64,000 bases of DNA from positions 2,728,001 to 2,792,000 of the forward strand of contig OY762444.1 in NCBI GenBank assembly GCA_963665735.1, in the 5' to 3' direction. The notes beneath the pieces were generated by a model that searched no databases, was not told where the DNA came from, and was given only the letters and a program-made list of their open reading frames with translations. A program made the translations under genes and the position numbers. Shown here piece after piece: positions 48,285 through 56,217 of the stretch (the first letter of the stretch is position 1; each line of letters starts with the position of its first letter). The stretch comes from CATOSK01 sp963665735 (GTDB taxonomy: Bacteria > Chloroflexota > Dehalococcoidia > Lucifugimonadales > UBA3495).

Positions 48285-49319
48285 CTACACCCCAAACACC
48301 CTTACCCGGTGGTTGTTGCTGTCGGCGATGTAAATCCGCCCGTCGCTGCTGATGCCGCAGCCGTGGGGACGGTCCAGCGCCGCCTCCACCGCCGGGCCGC
48401 CGTCGCCCTCTCCGCCCAAACGTCCCCCGGCAATGGTCGTCACCAGGCCCGTGGCGGCGTCAATCCGGCGGATGGCGTGGTTCTCCGTGTCCACCACTAT
48501 GACGTTATCCCCGGCGTCGCAGCGAATAGCCTTGGGCGCGCCCCAGGCAGCGTCAATGGCTGGCCCGCCGTCGCCAGTGTAGCCCCGTTCCGCCGCGGCC
48601 CCGGCCAGCGTGGACATAATCCCCTGGGTGTCCACCTTTCGGACGCCGTTGCCCTCCCGCTCGGCGACGTAGGTGTTGCCTTGGGAGTCCATGCAAACGG
48701 CCCGCGACCCCAGGATGGACGCCTGCGCCGCTGGCAGTCCGTCGCCGCCCCGTTCCTTCTCCCCGTTTCCGGCGAAAGTGTCAATAATCCCGGTGGACAG
48801 GTTGAGCCGGCGGATTCGCTGGTCCTGAATGTCGGCGATGAGCAGGTTGCCCCGCCCGTCCAGGAAAACGTCGTTGGGTTCCCGCAGCTGGGCGTTGACC
48901 CCTGGCCCGCCGTCGCCGGAATAGCCCGGCTCTCCCGTTCCGGCCACCGTGGTCATCACCCCGCTGGCGGCGTCAACCTTCCGCACCGCGGCGTTGAGAC
49001 GGTCAACGATGTAAATGTCGCCGTTGCCGTCCACCGTCAGGGCGTAAGGTTCGTAGAGCTGGGCCTGGGTTGCCGGGCCTCCGTCGCCGGAGTAGCCCGG
49101 TTCTCCCGTGCCGGCCACGGTGGTAATGGCCCCGGTCTGGCCGTCAATGCGGCGGACGCAGTGGTTCCGCGCCTCGCATACGAACATATTGCCCGCCGCG
49201 TCGAAAGCGCACATGAAGGGTTCCCGCATGGTGGCGGCGATAGCTGGGCCGCCGTCCCCCGAATAACCGGCCTCGCCCGTGCCGGCGATAGTGGTAATGA
49301 TTCCCGGTTGGGTAGTCAC
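48285..49319 (-). CDS. NHL-repeat beta-propeller protein
   Basis: 344 residues built of about six NHL repeats, each with a TTVAGTGEPGYSGDGGPA-type loop followed by LREPNDVFLDGRGNLLIAD-type strands. They should form a six-bladed propeller. No signal peptide is seen, so it may be cytoplasmic or the N-terminal part of an enzyme family; propellers of this kind bind ligands or proteins. GTG 49319 is supported by GGGAGGAAA upstream. Confidence 0.88.
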   Translation of the reverse strand: MTTQPGIITTIAGTGEAGYSGDGGPAIAATMREPFMCAFDAAGNMFVCEARNHCVRRIDGQTGAITTVAGTGEPGYSGDGGPATQAQLYEPYALTVDGNGDIYIVDRLNAAVRKVDAASGVMTTVAGTGEPGYSGDGGPGVNAQLREPNDVFLDGRGNLLIADIQDQRIRRLNLSTGIIDTFAGNGEKERGGDGLPAAQASILGSRAVCMDSQGNTYVAEREGNGVRKVDTQGIMSTLAGAAAERGYTGDGGPAIDAAWGAPKAIRCDAGDNVIVVDTENHAIRRIDAATGLVTTIAGGRLGGEGDGGPAVEAALDRPHGCGISSDGRIYIADSNNHRVRVFGV

Positions 49320-49494
49320 TTTCGTTTCCTCCCTTGGTTGGTGGGGGTGATTATATACCTCTCAATCATCTATCCCGATATTTCTCCCGCCAGGTGAACA
49401 AGGTCATCAATAAGGCCGTTTCCTTGAATTTGGGGAAGGCCCGGCCCGAGGGGAGCCGGGCAACGGGGTTGGGAATTGACGGCGGGGTTCACCC

Positions 49495-49523
49495 CCACCC
49501 TCCCCCTTGATGGGGGGAGGGGG
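49495..49523. repeat. C/G-rich palindrome CCACCCTCCCCC..GGGGGAGGGGG
   Basis: Copy of the family also at 44338 and 50437, at the 3' end of the Pro/Thr-repeat lipoprotein gene, where it could form a terminator-like hairpin. Confidence 0.6.
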
Positions 49524-49529
49524 CTTGGA

Positions 49530-50390
49530 TTACGGGCAAGCCCGGATTACCGGGGCGGCGGCCTGTTCGAAACCTGCCGTGTCGAACTGGAATTTCTTTG
49601 TGCCGGGGTTGAGTTGCAAAATGCCGCCGTCGTTTTGCATGGCCTTGACAATCTCCGTCACCACCGACGGCGGCGCGAAATAAGACTTGACACCCTTCGT
49701 GTATTCGCCCGGGTCCCAATGACGGGTCAACGTCCGGGCCCCTTGAATCTGGTACTCCACTCGGAGGCTCGGTTCAGCGGCAAAGGGAAATGGTGCGGGA
49801 ACTAACCCTACGGTCCAAACCACGTACAACACCAACTCCCGCCTTTTGGTGTCTTCCATGAATTGGCAGCCGAAATGGAGAAGACCGGTAGCATAGGCCC
49901 GGTCTTCCATCAGGAAGATACGGGGCAGCCCGTCCTTGTCTTCTTCAAACCCCATTTGTTGTATTTCCAGCCAAGTCTGCCAGTCGCCGGTGGTGGGAAC
50001 CGGCGTAGCCGTTGGCCGAGGTGTGGCCGTTGGCCGCGGCGTGGGAGTAGGCGTCGGTATCGGTGTTGGCGTAGGGGTGGCCGTAGGTTGCGGCGTCGGT
50101 GTAGGAGTAGGTGTTGGTGTCGGTGTTGGCGTAGGGGTAGCCGTTGGCCGTGGCATCGGGGTTGGTGTTGGTTCCGGCGTAGCCGTCGGCCTGGGCGTAG
50201 GCGTGGCCGTGGGGTAAGGCGTGTAGGTGGGAAAGGGCGTGTACGTCGGATATGGCGTCGGCGTGGGTTGCGGCGTAGCCGTCGGCGTGGGCGTATTCCC
50301 TTGGCAGCCCAGCAATCCCAACGCCAGCAGGCCCACCGCCGTCAGCAGCAGCCAGGGTTTCCAGTATTTGGAAGTGTTCAACGTAATCAT
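49530..50390 (-). CDS. Lipoprotein with Pro/Thr repeat linker
   Basis: 286 residues from ATG 50390. Signal peptide with lipobox LGLLGC (Cys29), then about 110 residues of PT, PTPTP, PTAT repeats that form an extended stalk, then a C-terminal domain (DWQTWLEIQQMGFEEDKDGL..) with two Cys (FGCQFM, IRACP) that may pair. It is exposed outside the membrane; function is unknown. DNA of the stalk is low-complexity and would be prone to slippage. An ATG at 50435 would place the signal too deep. Confidence 0.75.
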   Translation of the reverse strand: MITLNTSKYWKPWLLLTAVGLLALGLLGCQGNTPTPTATPQPTPTPYPTYTPFPTYTPYPTATPTPRPTATPEPTPTPMPRPTATPTPTPTPTPTPTPTPQPTATPTPTPIPTPTPTPRPTATPRPTATPVPTTGDWQTWLEIQQMGFEEDKDGLPRIFLMEDRAYATGLLHFGCQFMEDTKRRELVLYVVWTVGLVPAPFPFAAEPSLRVEYQIQGARTLTRHWDPGEYTKGVKSYFAPPSVVTEIVKAMQNDGGILQLNPGTKKFQFDTAGFEQAAAPVIRACP

Positions 50391-50436
50391 TTCGACTCTC
50401 TTGGGAAGTATCTTCAGACCGGGTTTCCACCCCAAC

Positions 50437-50462
50437 CCTCCCCCCGGATAGGGGGAGGGAGG
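50437..50462. repeat. CCCTCCCCCC..GGGGGAGGGA palindrome
   Basis: Same C/G family as at 44338; lies between the DUF4328 gene end and the lipoprotein start. Confidence 0.6.
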
Positions 50463-50476
50463 TTTGAATTATCGGC

Positions 50477-51151
50477 TTACGCGGGAGTGACGGTTTCCGT
50501 CTTTATGGCAGCTTTCCTGACTTGGTTCCGGGTAATCCGCCACATCAGAATCAGCGCCAGCCCCAGGGCGGTCAGGCTGATGGAGTCGGCTACGATGGAG
50601 AGAATGTCGTTCCTGATGAGGTCGCTCACCGTGGGCTGGCTGAACAGGGCGAAAAAGAGCCGGTTGCCAATGAACGACGACACAATCCATAACGCCCACC
50701 AGACGGGCAGCAGGGGCGATGACGAGGCGTAGAGTTCGAGGCTGGCGTGGCCCAGGTCGGGATGGCTGCCCTTCCAGATTTCCTTCATTACCTGGTAGGG
50801 CCGGAACAGGTTGGCGATGGGGATAAACCACCAGATTATCGTGTCGCGAGGGTAAAACCGAGAGTCGTAACCCAGGGCGTCCAGGTTTTTGTGGGCGCGG
50901 TACATCCACGCCAGAAACCCGACGACGGCGGCAATATACGCCGCCAGGTACAGCCCGCCGATGGCCGCTTGGCGGGTGTCGTTGGCGGTGGCTTGGGCCT
51001 CGGTTATGAATTGGCCGCTTTCAATCTGCCGCAGCAGGTTGATTTCGGCGATGGTGGAAATGATGAACGCGATGCTGATGACGCCCAGGGTCGCCAGCAG
51101 CAGCGTCGCCCAGGCGGCGCGGCCCTTCAAGGGCTTGTATTCCAATTCCAT
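50477..51151 (-). CDS. DUF4328 membrane protein
   Basis: 224 residues with about six membrane segments and DUF4328 hallmarks: FLAWMYRAHKNLDALGYDSR, IIWWFIPIANLFRPYQVMKE and ISLTALGLALILMWRIT. The domain occurs in many Gram-positive and Chloroflexota membrane proteins with no known function. Start ATG 51151. Confidence 0.82.
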   Translation of the reverse strand: MELEYKPLKGRAAWATLLLATLGVISIAFIISTIAEINLLRQIESGQFITEAQATANDTRQAAIGGLYLAAYIAAVVGFLAWMYRAHKNLDALGYDSRFYPRDTIIWWFIPIANLFRPYQVMKEIWKGSHPDLGHASLELYASSSPLLPVWWALWIVSSFIGNRLFFALFSQPTVSDLIRNDILSIVADSISLTALGLALILMWRITRNQVRKAAIKTETVTPA

Positions 51152-51237
51152 GACAAGACCTCTTCAAACGTGAATTACCCCGCCGGTGCGGGACGCATCG
51201 GCGAAGGATAGGGGAACCGTCGCGTTTGAAGAGGTCG

Positions 51238-51711
51238 TTATTCCAGCAGGGGAGCGGCGCCAGTTAGTCCCGACGGGGTGAGTAGCGTCACCCGGTTGGG
51301 AAAGGCGATGAGGGGAAAGCCTCCAGGCAGTGCAAAGCGGCTGACCGTGACATCAACCGTCCTGGACTTGCCCAGAGAGGCGGCCCGGGTTGCCCAGCGG
51401 AAGGCCAGCGACAGCAACGCCAAGCCCGGCCCCCGCACGTTGGCCATCGCAAGACACCACCAGCCAAAAGCGGCAATTGCGGCGAAGAATGCTCCAAACA
51501 CCCAGAAAGCGCCCAGAGATTGGGTCACGGATACGAAAACGCCGCCGGACTCCCGTACAAATTCCCCCAACGGCTGCCCCGCCAAGATGGAGGACAGCGC
51601 CAGCAGGGCGAACAGCAGCAACGCCAGCCCGTACCCCAGCAGCGGGGTCAGAATGGCAATCTGCCGGGCGAACTCTCGGGAAACCTGCGTCGTTTTCTTG
51701 ACCGGATTCAT
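51238..51711 (-). CDS. Membrane protein of unknown function
   Basis: 157 residues with three membrane segments (about 20-45, 64-88, 92-105) and a short C-terminal beta-like region (RTVDVTVSRFALPGGFPLIA). It lies 86 bases upstream of the DUF4328 gene on the same strand and may share its transcript. No family is recognised. Confidence 0.5.
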   Translation of the reverse strand: MNPVKKTTQVSREFARQIAILTPLLGYGLALLLFALLALSSILAGQPLGEFVRESGGVFVSVTQSLGAFWVFGAFFAAIAAFGWWCLAMANVRGPGLALLSLAFRWATRAASLGKSRTVDVTVSRFALPGGFPLIAFPNRVTLLTPSGLTGAAPLLE

Positions 51712-52117
51712 GCGTCAAGGATAGCACGGGGGTTCGGCGTATTCAACCGTTGGGTGTCAGCGGGTAAGGGTCTTTCGATTGTTGCAGTGGCCACCCCAAT
51801 GTTACCCTGAACGAAGTGAGGGGTCTAAAATTCTTCGGGTTAGGGACGTTGGCTCCGGCAAGAATTTTAGATTCTTCGCTTTGCTCAGAATTACATATCC
51901 ACGGGTGGATGGAAAATCAAAAGACCCTGACCACGGGGCAGCATTCCGAATCTAGGTGGTTCAGTCAGAATGTCTTTCGGGCGTAGTCCAGTGTCCTGGT
52001 ATCGAGGATTCCTGGCGAACAGGCAGATTATTTAGTGCCTGGCTTTCCTGGACTCCGGCGAAAGCCGGAGTCACGATACATCCCCCGTCAGGCATCAGCG
52101 CAATTAAGTTGCTGCCC
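51712..52117. other. Intergenic repeats, no gene seen
   Basis: Contains a CCCTGAACGAAGTG..GGGTCTAAAAT repeat at 51802-51832 (second copy of 15430), a reverse-oriented GATTCTTCGC..TTGCTCAGAAT repeat at 51868-51895, and a degenerate CTCCGGCGAAAGCCGGAG palindrome at 52052-52070. Confidence 0.6.
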
Positions 52118-52987
52118 CTACCCGCCGGTGGCCTCCAGGTACCAGTCCAGAATTTCGCTGCCGGTCATAAAGACTACGCCCTCGAACCGGCGGATGTATT
52201 CCCAAATCTGGTTGTAATACTTGATGCGGTAGGGAACGCCGGTAATGTAGGGGTGGGTGGAAACCGCCATCACCCGCGCGCTTTCCGCCCCTTCTTCGTA
52301 AAGCTGGTCGAACTGGTCCTTGGCCCGCTCAAAAATCTCCGGCGCCCGGTGGTGCTGCACCAGGTAGATGGGAATGTCGTTCAACTCCACGGTGTAGGGG
52401 ATGGAAGTCAACCGGCCCGACTTGACCTTCATGGGATAGGGCTGGTCGTCGTTGCACCAGTCGCAGATATACTCGATGCCTTCCTCCGCCAGAATGTCCG
52501 GCGTGTCAAAGGTCTCCGCCAAACCCGGCCCCATCCAGCCCCGCGGCGGCTGGCCTGTAAAGTCGCGGATGGTGTCAATGGTCTTGCGAATCACTGCCCG
52601 CTCATCTTCCTCCCGGTTCAGCACCCGTTGAATGAAACCGTGGCCCAGCATCTCCCAACCCGAATCCAGGCTTTCCCGCACCAGTTGGGGATACGACAGG
52701 CACACCGATGCGTTCAGGCTGACGGTGGCCCGGATGCCGTGGCTGTCCAACACCCGTTTCATGCGCCAGAAACCGGCCCGCAGCCCGTAGTCGAACCAGG
52801 CGAAGTTGGGCACGTCGGGGATGGTGGTCACGCCTTGGGGCGTGGGCAGCACCGTGCGGGCCATAGGCTCGCCGATGTCCCATTCCTCCACGTTGATAAT
52901 CGGCCAGACGGCAACCCTGGCGTTGTTGGGCAGCTTCAAGGGTGGGCGGTGAAACAGCGGAGAGTATTCGGCGCGGGGATTGGGCAT
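52118..52987 (-). CDS. Polysaccharide deacetylase (NodB/PuuE-type) family protein
   Basis: 289 residues of the NodB-homology barrel: FAWFDYGLRAGFWRMKRVLD, IRATVSLNASVCLSYPQLVR, GWEMLGHGFIQRVLN (position of the HxxxH metal site), GQPPRGWMGPGL, and a C-terminal STHPYITG. The PuuE-like subgroup includes allantoinases and uncharacterised deacetylases; the GHGF motif retains only one of the two usual His. AAGGAG precedes the ATG. Confidence 0.85.
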   Translation of the reverse strand: MPNPRAEYSPLFHRPPLKLPNNARVAVWPIINVEEWDIGEPMARTVLPTPQGVTTIPDVPNFAWFDYGLRAGFWRMKRVLDSHGIRATVSLNASVCLSYPQLVRESLDSGWEMLGHGFIQRVLNREEDERAVIRKTIDTIRDFTGQPPRGWMGPGLAETFDTPDILAEEGIEYICDWCNDDQPYPMKVKSGRLTSIPYTVELNDIPIYLVQHHRAPEIFERAKDQFDQLYEEGAESARVMAVSTHPYITGVPYRIKYYNQIWEYIRRFEGVVFMTGSEILDWYLEATGG

Positions 52988-53028
52988 GACGGCTCCTTGG
53001 AAACTATCTCAAAACCGGGCTTGCTACG

Positions 53029-53588
53029 TTACTCTTGGAATGTTACGGACGGGTAAGGAATCACAAAAGCGGCCACGTCCGCCGACGTTGCCTGGGCCGA
53101 CTGCGCCGGGTTAAGCCGGGAAGTGATGACCACCGGGGTAACCGTGCCGTCGGTGACGGCGGAGAGAACGTCGGCCCGGGACTTGGCCCGTTCAATGTCG
53201 TTCCGGTCGGCGGTGATGGACACCTCGACGACGGCGTGGCGGTTGCCGTCCGCCGAGATTATGATGTCGGATTCGTAGAGGTTCAAGAAATCTTCCGAGG
53301 CAATTAGACCGCTCCGCCAAGCCCGGGCTGCGGCGTTGTCCAACCGGGGGTCAATGTGACCTTCCTGGTCGAGCGCGATGTAAGCATAACGGAGTCCCAG
53401 ATAGGCTTGGCATCGGCCCAGGGTTTTGGTACGGACGGAGCTCTTGTAATGCCAGACCTCCAGGGCGCTCAGCTGTTCTTCGCCCTTGTCCATGCGTACC
53501 TCTGGACTGTCCAGCCGCCCGTCAACCCCTCGGTTGGTGTCCACCTGTTCTGTTGGGCCAAGTCCTCAATCGTGTTCAACGTAGTCAC
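53029..53588 (-). pseudogene. Decayed relative of the coiled-coil/nuclease-like protein
   Basis: GTG 53588 starts TTLNTIEDLAQQNR, nearly identical to the N-terminus of the protein at 46113-46838, but after about 15 residues the sequence continues in another frame (from 53544: VDGRLDSPEVRMDKG..). That frame carries the C-terminal domain: LYESDIIISADGNRHAVVEV and SITADRNDIERAKSRADVLS. Most of the coiled coil is missing. Either an internal deletion caused a frameshift or the second frame is expressed from GTG 53544 as a shorter protein. Confidence 0.6.
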
Positions 53589-53932
53589 GCCCGGATTATA
53601 CCCTAACCCGCCAAGATACGGGAATCCGGAAAATCCATCCTCCCACCGTCATTCCCGCGAAAGCGGGAATCGAAAACCCCCGGTTTCCCGTAGCAATCCC
53701 AGGGCAATGCCAGCGCCCATAGCCGTGAAACCTGGCCCGATTCAAGCAGAAGGAAAGACCTTGGCCGCAACCCAACCCCCGTTGGTAATGTCCGGTTCGG
53801 CGTGACGTTTGACTTTCCCGGAATCGTTGCGGGATACTGGAATTTGGGCCTTGGCGTTATGCCGCCCCCAATTCATGCCATAACACGCCGGCGCGCTGAG
53901 CGGTCAGCGTTGCGCCGGTGGAAAGGATAACG
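53589..53932. other. Intergenic region upstream of the collagen-like gene
   Basis: Carries one CATTCCCGCGAAAGCGGGAAT palindrome at about 53649-53669. The rest shows no gene; no strong promoter is seen upstream of 53933, though the stretch 53800-53920 must hold it. Confidence 0.45.
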
Positions 53933-55456
53933 ATGCGCCAATTTGTCACCGCACTTTTTGTCCTCGCCCTTGCCCTGTCGGTGGTTGCCTGCCAGTCAAC
54001 CACCGGCCCCGCCGGACCTCAAGGCCCGTCGGGGGTTGCCGGGCCTGCCGGGTCTGAAGGCCCGGGGGGAGTCGCCGGGCCGGCCGGCCCCCAGGGTAAG
54101 GCTGGCGCTATCGGCCCCGCCGGCCCTCCGGGACCGACGGGAGCGCGCGGCCCTGCCGGACCTGCTGGCCCCGCTGGCCCCGCCGGAGACAGCGCCTCCT
54201 TGGACCAAGCCGCCATTGCCTCCATCATGGAGCGGATTAAGGACTCTTCTAGGACGGATAAAGCGGATTCCCCCGATGGCAAGTCGCGACGCTCCATGCC
54301 TCCCAAGTGGGAAACCGCCGATTACACCCGGCACCTGGTCAAAAAAGCCATCAAAATGTACGACTCCGATGGTCTCGATGCCACCGTCGCCCACTACAAC
54401 ACCAAGGAAAGCGTTGACGGCCAATGGTACATCTTTATTTACGATGAGTCCGAAGACACGATGCTGGCCCACGCCGCCAACCCTGACTTGGTTGGCCGGC
54501 CCGCCTCATACGCCGTCGGCCCCAACAACTACCCCGCCGGCGAGGCCCTGGCCGCCTCCGCCAACGAGAGCGGCGTCTGGTTCAGCTACACCTTCCCCAA
54601 CCCGGCCACCGGGGGCGTCCAAGCGAAACATTCCTGGGTTGTCTCTTATGACGGCTACATCTTTGGTTCCGGCTGGTACGAGCCGGGGCCGCCCAAGTCC
54701 GACACTCCCGCCTACACCCAGGCTTTCGTGGAAAGTGCCATCAACCTCTACAACGCCGTTGGCATTGAGGACACGGTGGACTACTACAACATGGAGGAAA
54801 GCGTTGACGGCCAATGGTACATCTTCATCTACGATGAGTCCGAAGACACGATGCTGGCCCACGCCGCCAACCCTGACCTCGTTGGCAGGCCCGCCTCATA
54901 CGCCGTCGGCCCCAACAACTACCCCGCCGGCGAGGCCCTGGCCGCCTCCGCCAACGAGAGCGGCGCCTGGTTCAGTTACACCTACCCCAACCCGTCCACC
55001 GGAGGCGTCCAGGCCAAGCACTCCTGGGTCGTTTCGTATGACGGCTACATCTTTGGGTCCGGCTGGTACGAGCCGGGGCCGCCCAAGTCCAACGCCCCCG
55101 CCTACACCAAGGCTTTTGTGGAAGGGGCCATCAACCTGTATAACGCCGTCGGCCTCGACCGGACGCTGGAATACTACAAGACCACCGATAGCGTGGACGG
55201 CCAATGGTACATCTTCATCGTGGACGGGAATGGCTACACCCTATCCCACCATCAACCCAAGTATATCGGCCGCGACCCTGCCCTGCGCTTTGACGCCAAG
55301 GGTTACTTCTACGGCGACGACCTGCGCAGCGCCAACGAAGCCGGACGCTGGGTTGACTACGTGCTGCTCAATCCCGAAACCGGCGCAGACCGCCAGAAGC
55401 ACACTTGGGCGGTGCTCCACGACGGCTTAATCTTCGCGTCAGGCTGGTACGAATAG
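53933..55456 (+). CDS. Lipoprotein with collagen-like region and three repeated Cache-like domains
   Basis: 507 residues from ATG 53933 (AAAGGA upstream). Signal peptide and lipobox LSVVAC; then about 20 Gly-x-y triplets (GPAGPQG.., GPPGPTG..) as in bacterial collagen-like stalks; a helix with DQAAIASIMERI; then three domains of ~115 residues, each with VDGQWYIFI, a PDLVGRPAS-type loop, and WVVSYDGYIFGSGWYE. The domain resembles single Cache sensor modules. Domains 1 and 2 are almost identical in DNA (about 54395-54700 and 54785-55090), showing recent duplication. No kinase or receptor domain follows, so it may bind ligand outside the cell. Confidence 0.8.
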   Translation: MRQFVTALFVLALALSVVACQSTTGPAGPQGPSGVAGPAGSEGPGGVAGPAGPQGKAGAIGPAGPPGPTGARGPAGPAGPAGPAGDSASLDQAAIASIMERIKDSSRTDKADSPDGKSRRSMPPKWETADYTRHLVKKAIKMYDSDGLDATVAHYNTKESVDGQWYIFIYDESEDTMLAHAANPDLVGRPASYAVGPNNYPAGEALAASANESGVWFSYTFPNPATGGVQAKHSWVVSYDGYIFGSGWYEPGPPKSDTPAYTQAFVESAINLYNAVGIEDTVDYYNMEESVDGQWYIFIYDESEDTMLAHAANPDLVGRPASYAVGPNNYPAGEALAASANESGAWFSYTYPNPSTGGVQAKHSWVVSYDGYIFGSGWYEPGPPKSNAPAYTKAFVEGAINLYNAVGLDRTLEYYKTTDSVDGQWYIFIVDGNGYTLSHHQPKYIGRDPALRFDAKGYFYGDDLRSANEAGRWVDYVLLNPETGADRQKHTWAVLHDGLIFASGWYE

Positions 55457-55471
55457 CAGCCGCAACGCCAA

Positions 55472-55499
55472 GGCCGGCCCCGTGCCGGGGTAGCCGGCC
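55472..55499. terminator. Hairpin after the collagen-like gene
   Basis: GGCCGGC-CCCG pairs with CGGG..GCCGGCC, a GC stem 16 bases after the stop. No T-run follows; a REP-like palindrome (55512-55539) lies just beyond. Confidence 0.4.
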
Positions 55500-55511
55500 C
55501 GTACTAACATC

Positions 55512-55539
55512 GCAGGGGCGGGTTCCAACCCCGCCCCTT
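55512..55539. repeat. REP-like palindrome variant
   Basis: Arms GCAGGGGCGGGTT and AACCCCGCCCCTT, a diverged copy of the palindrome at 4602. Confidence 0.65.
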
Positions 55540-55582
55540 GTTGATGCGCTTTAATCGCCATACTTGGGTACTTGTCTCGTGG

Positions 55583-56056
55583 TCACAACCATCCTCCGGC
55601 TAGCGGGGTATCTGATGGGATTATCAGCAGCCAGGCCAAAAGTATCGTGAGAACCACCAAGGGATAGAACAGCCAAATCGAGACCGACCCGAGACAACGC
55701 AATACCAGCGGCAATCCCATCCCGGTTGGCTCTACCCTGAATACGCTGGACTGGGAAAGTTCGCTCCGATGCAGTTGACCTACGAAGTCATTGTACGAAT
55801 AGCGAAACGCCCGCTCCAGCCCAAGATAGTAAGCGTCCAGGAACAGGAACAGCAGCGTCGGAACCAACGCTATCAGCGCGTGCTGCGGCTCCCCCGTCCT
55901 GGCTACCAGCACCAGCGTAGCCGCCACCAGGGTAACGCACCAAACCTTGCACGAGCGGCTGTTCTCCGCCATCCGGTTAATCACCCCCTGCATAATCGTC
56001 AGGTGGGTCTGAACTGCGGAGGACTCTTCATTCAAGGGTTGACGGCTTTCGACCAT
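55583..56056 (-). CDS. Small membrane protein of unknown function
   Basis: 157 residues from ATG 56056 (GGGAGAG upstream). A soluble N-terminus with HLTIMQGVINRMAENSRSCK, then two membrane segments (VWCVTLVAATLVLVA, ALIALVPTLLFLFLDAYYLG), a linker GLERAFRYSYNDFVGQLHR, and two C-terminal segments (about 115-150). I believe relatives with the motif LDAYYLGLER are widespread in bacteria, often in accessory regions, but no function is known to me. Confidence 0.6.
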   Translation of the reverse strand: MVESRQPLNEESSAVQTHLTIMQGVINRMAENSRSCKVWCVTLVAATLVLVARTGEPQHALIALVPTLLFLFLDAYYLGLERAFRYSYNDFVGQLHRSELSQSSVFRVEPTGMGLPLVLRCLGSVSIWLFYPLVVLTILLAWLLIIPSDTPLAGGWL

Positions 56057-56217
56057 GACGGTCTGCTCTCCCGTTGCCCAACTTGCCCCGGATAAACCGG
56101 GAACCGTCAGATGGACGCCGGCGTCCTGACCTCGCGCCACATCCGAATAATGTCCCCTTCGCCGTGGGGCATCCTATCGTCCTCGCGCCGCCGGTAGCCG
56201 CAACAATATGCGCGCCG

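Noticed and set aside
48309..49397. 362-codon plus-strand frame over the NHL-repeat gene
   Set aside because: Antisense to regular NHL repeats, which create a periodic open frame.
49990..50290. Regular short repeats that look array-like
   Set aside because: They are the coding repeats of the Pro/Thr linker, not a CRISPR; no constant repeat with unique spacers.
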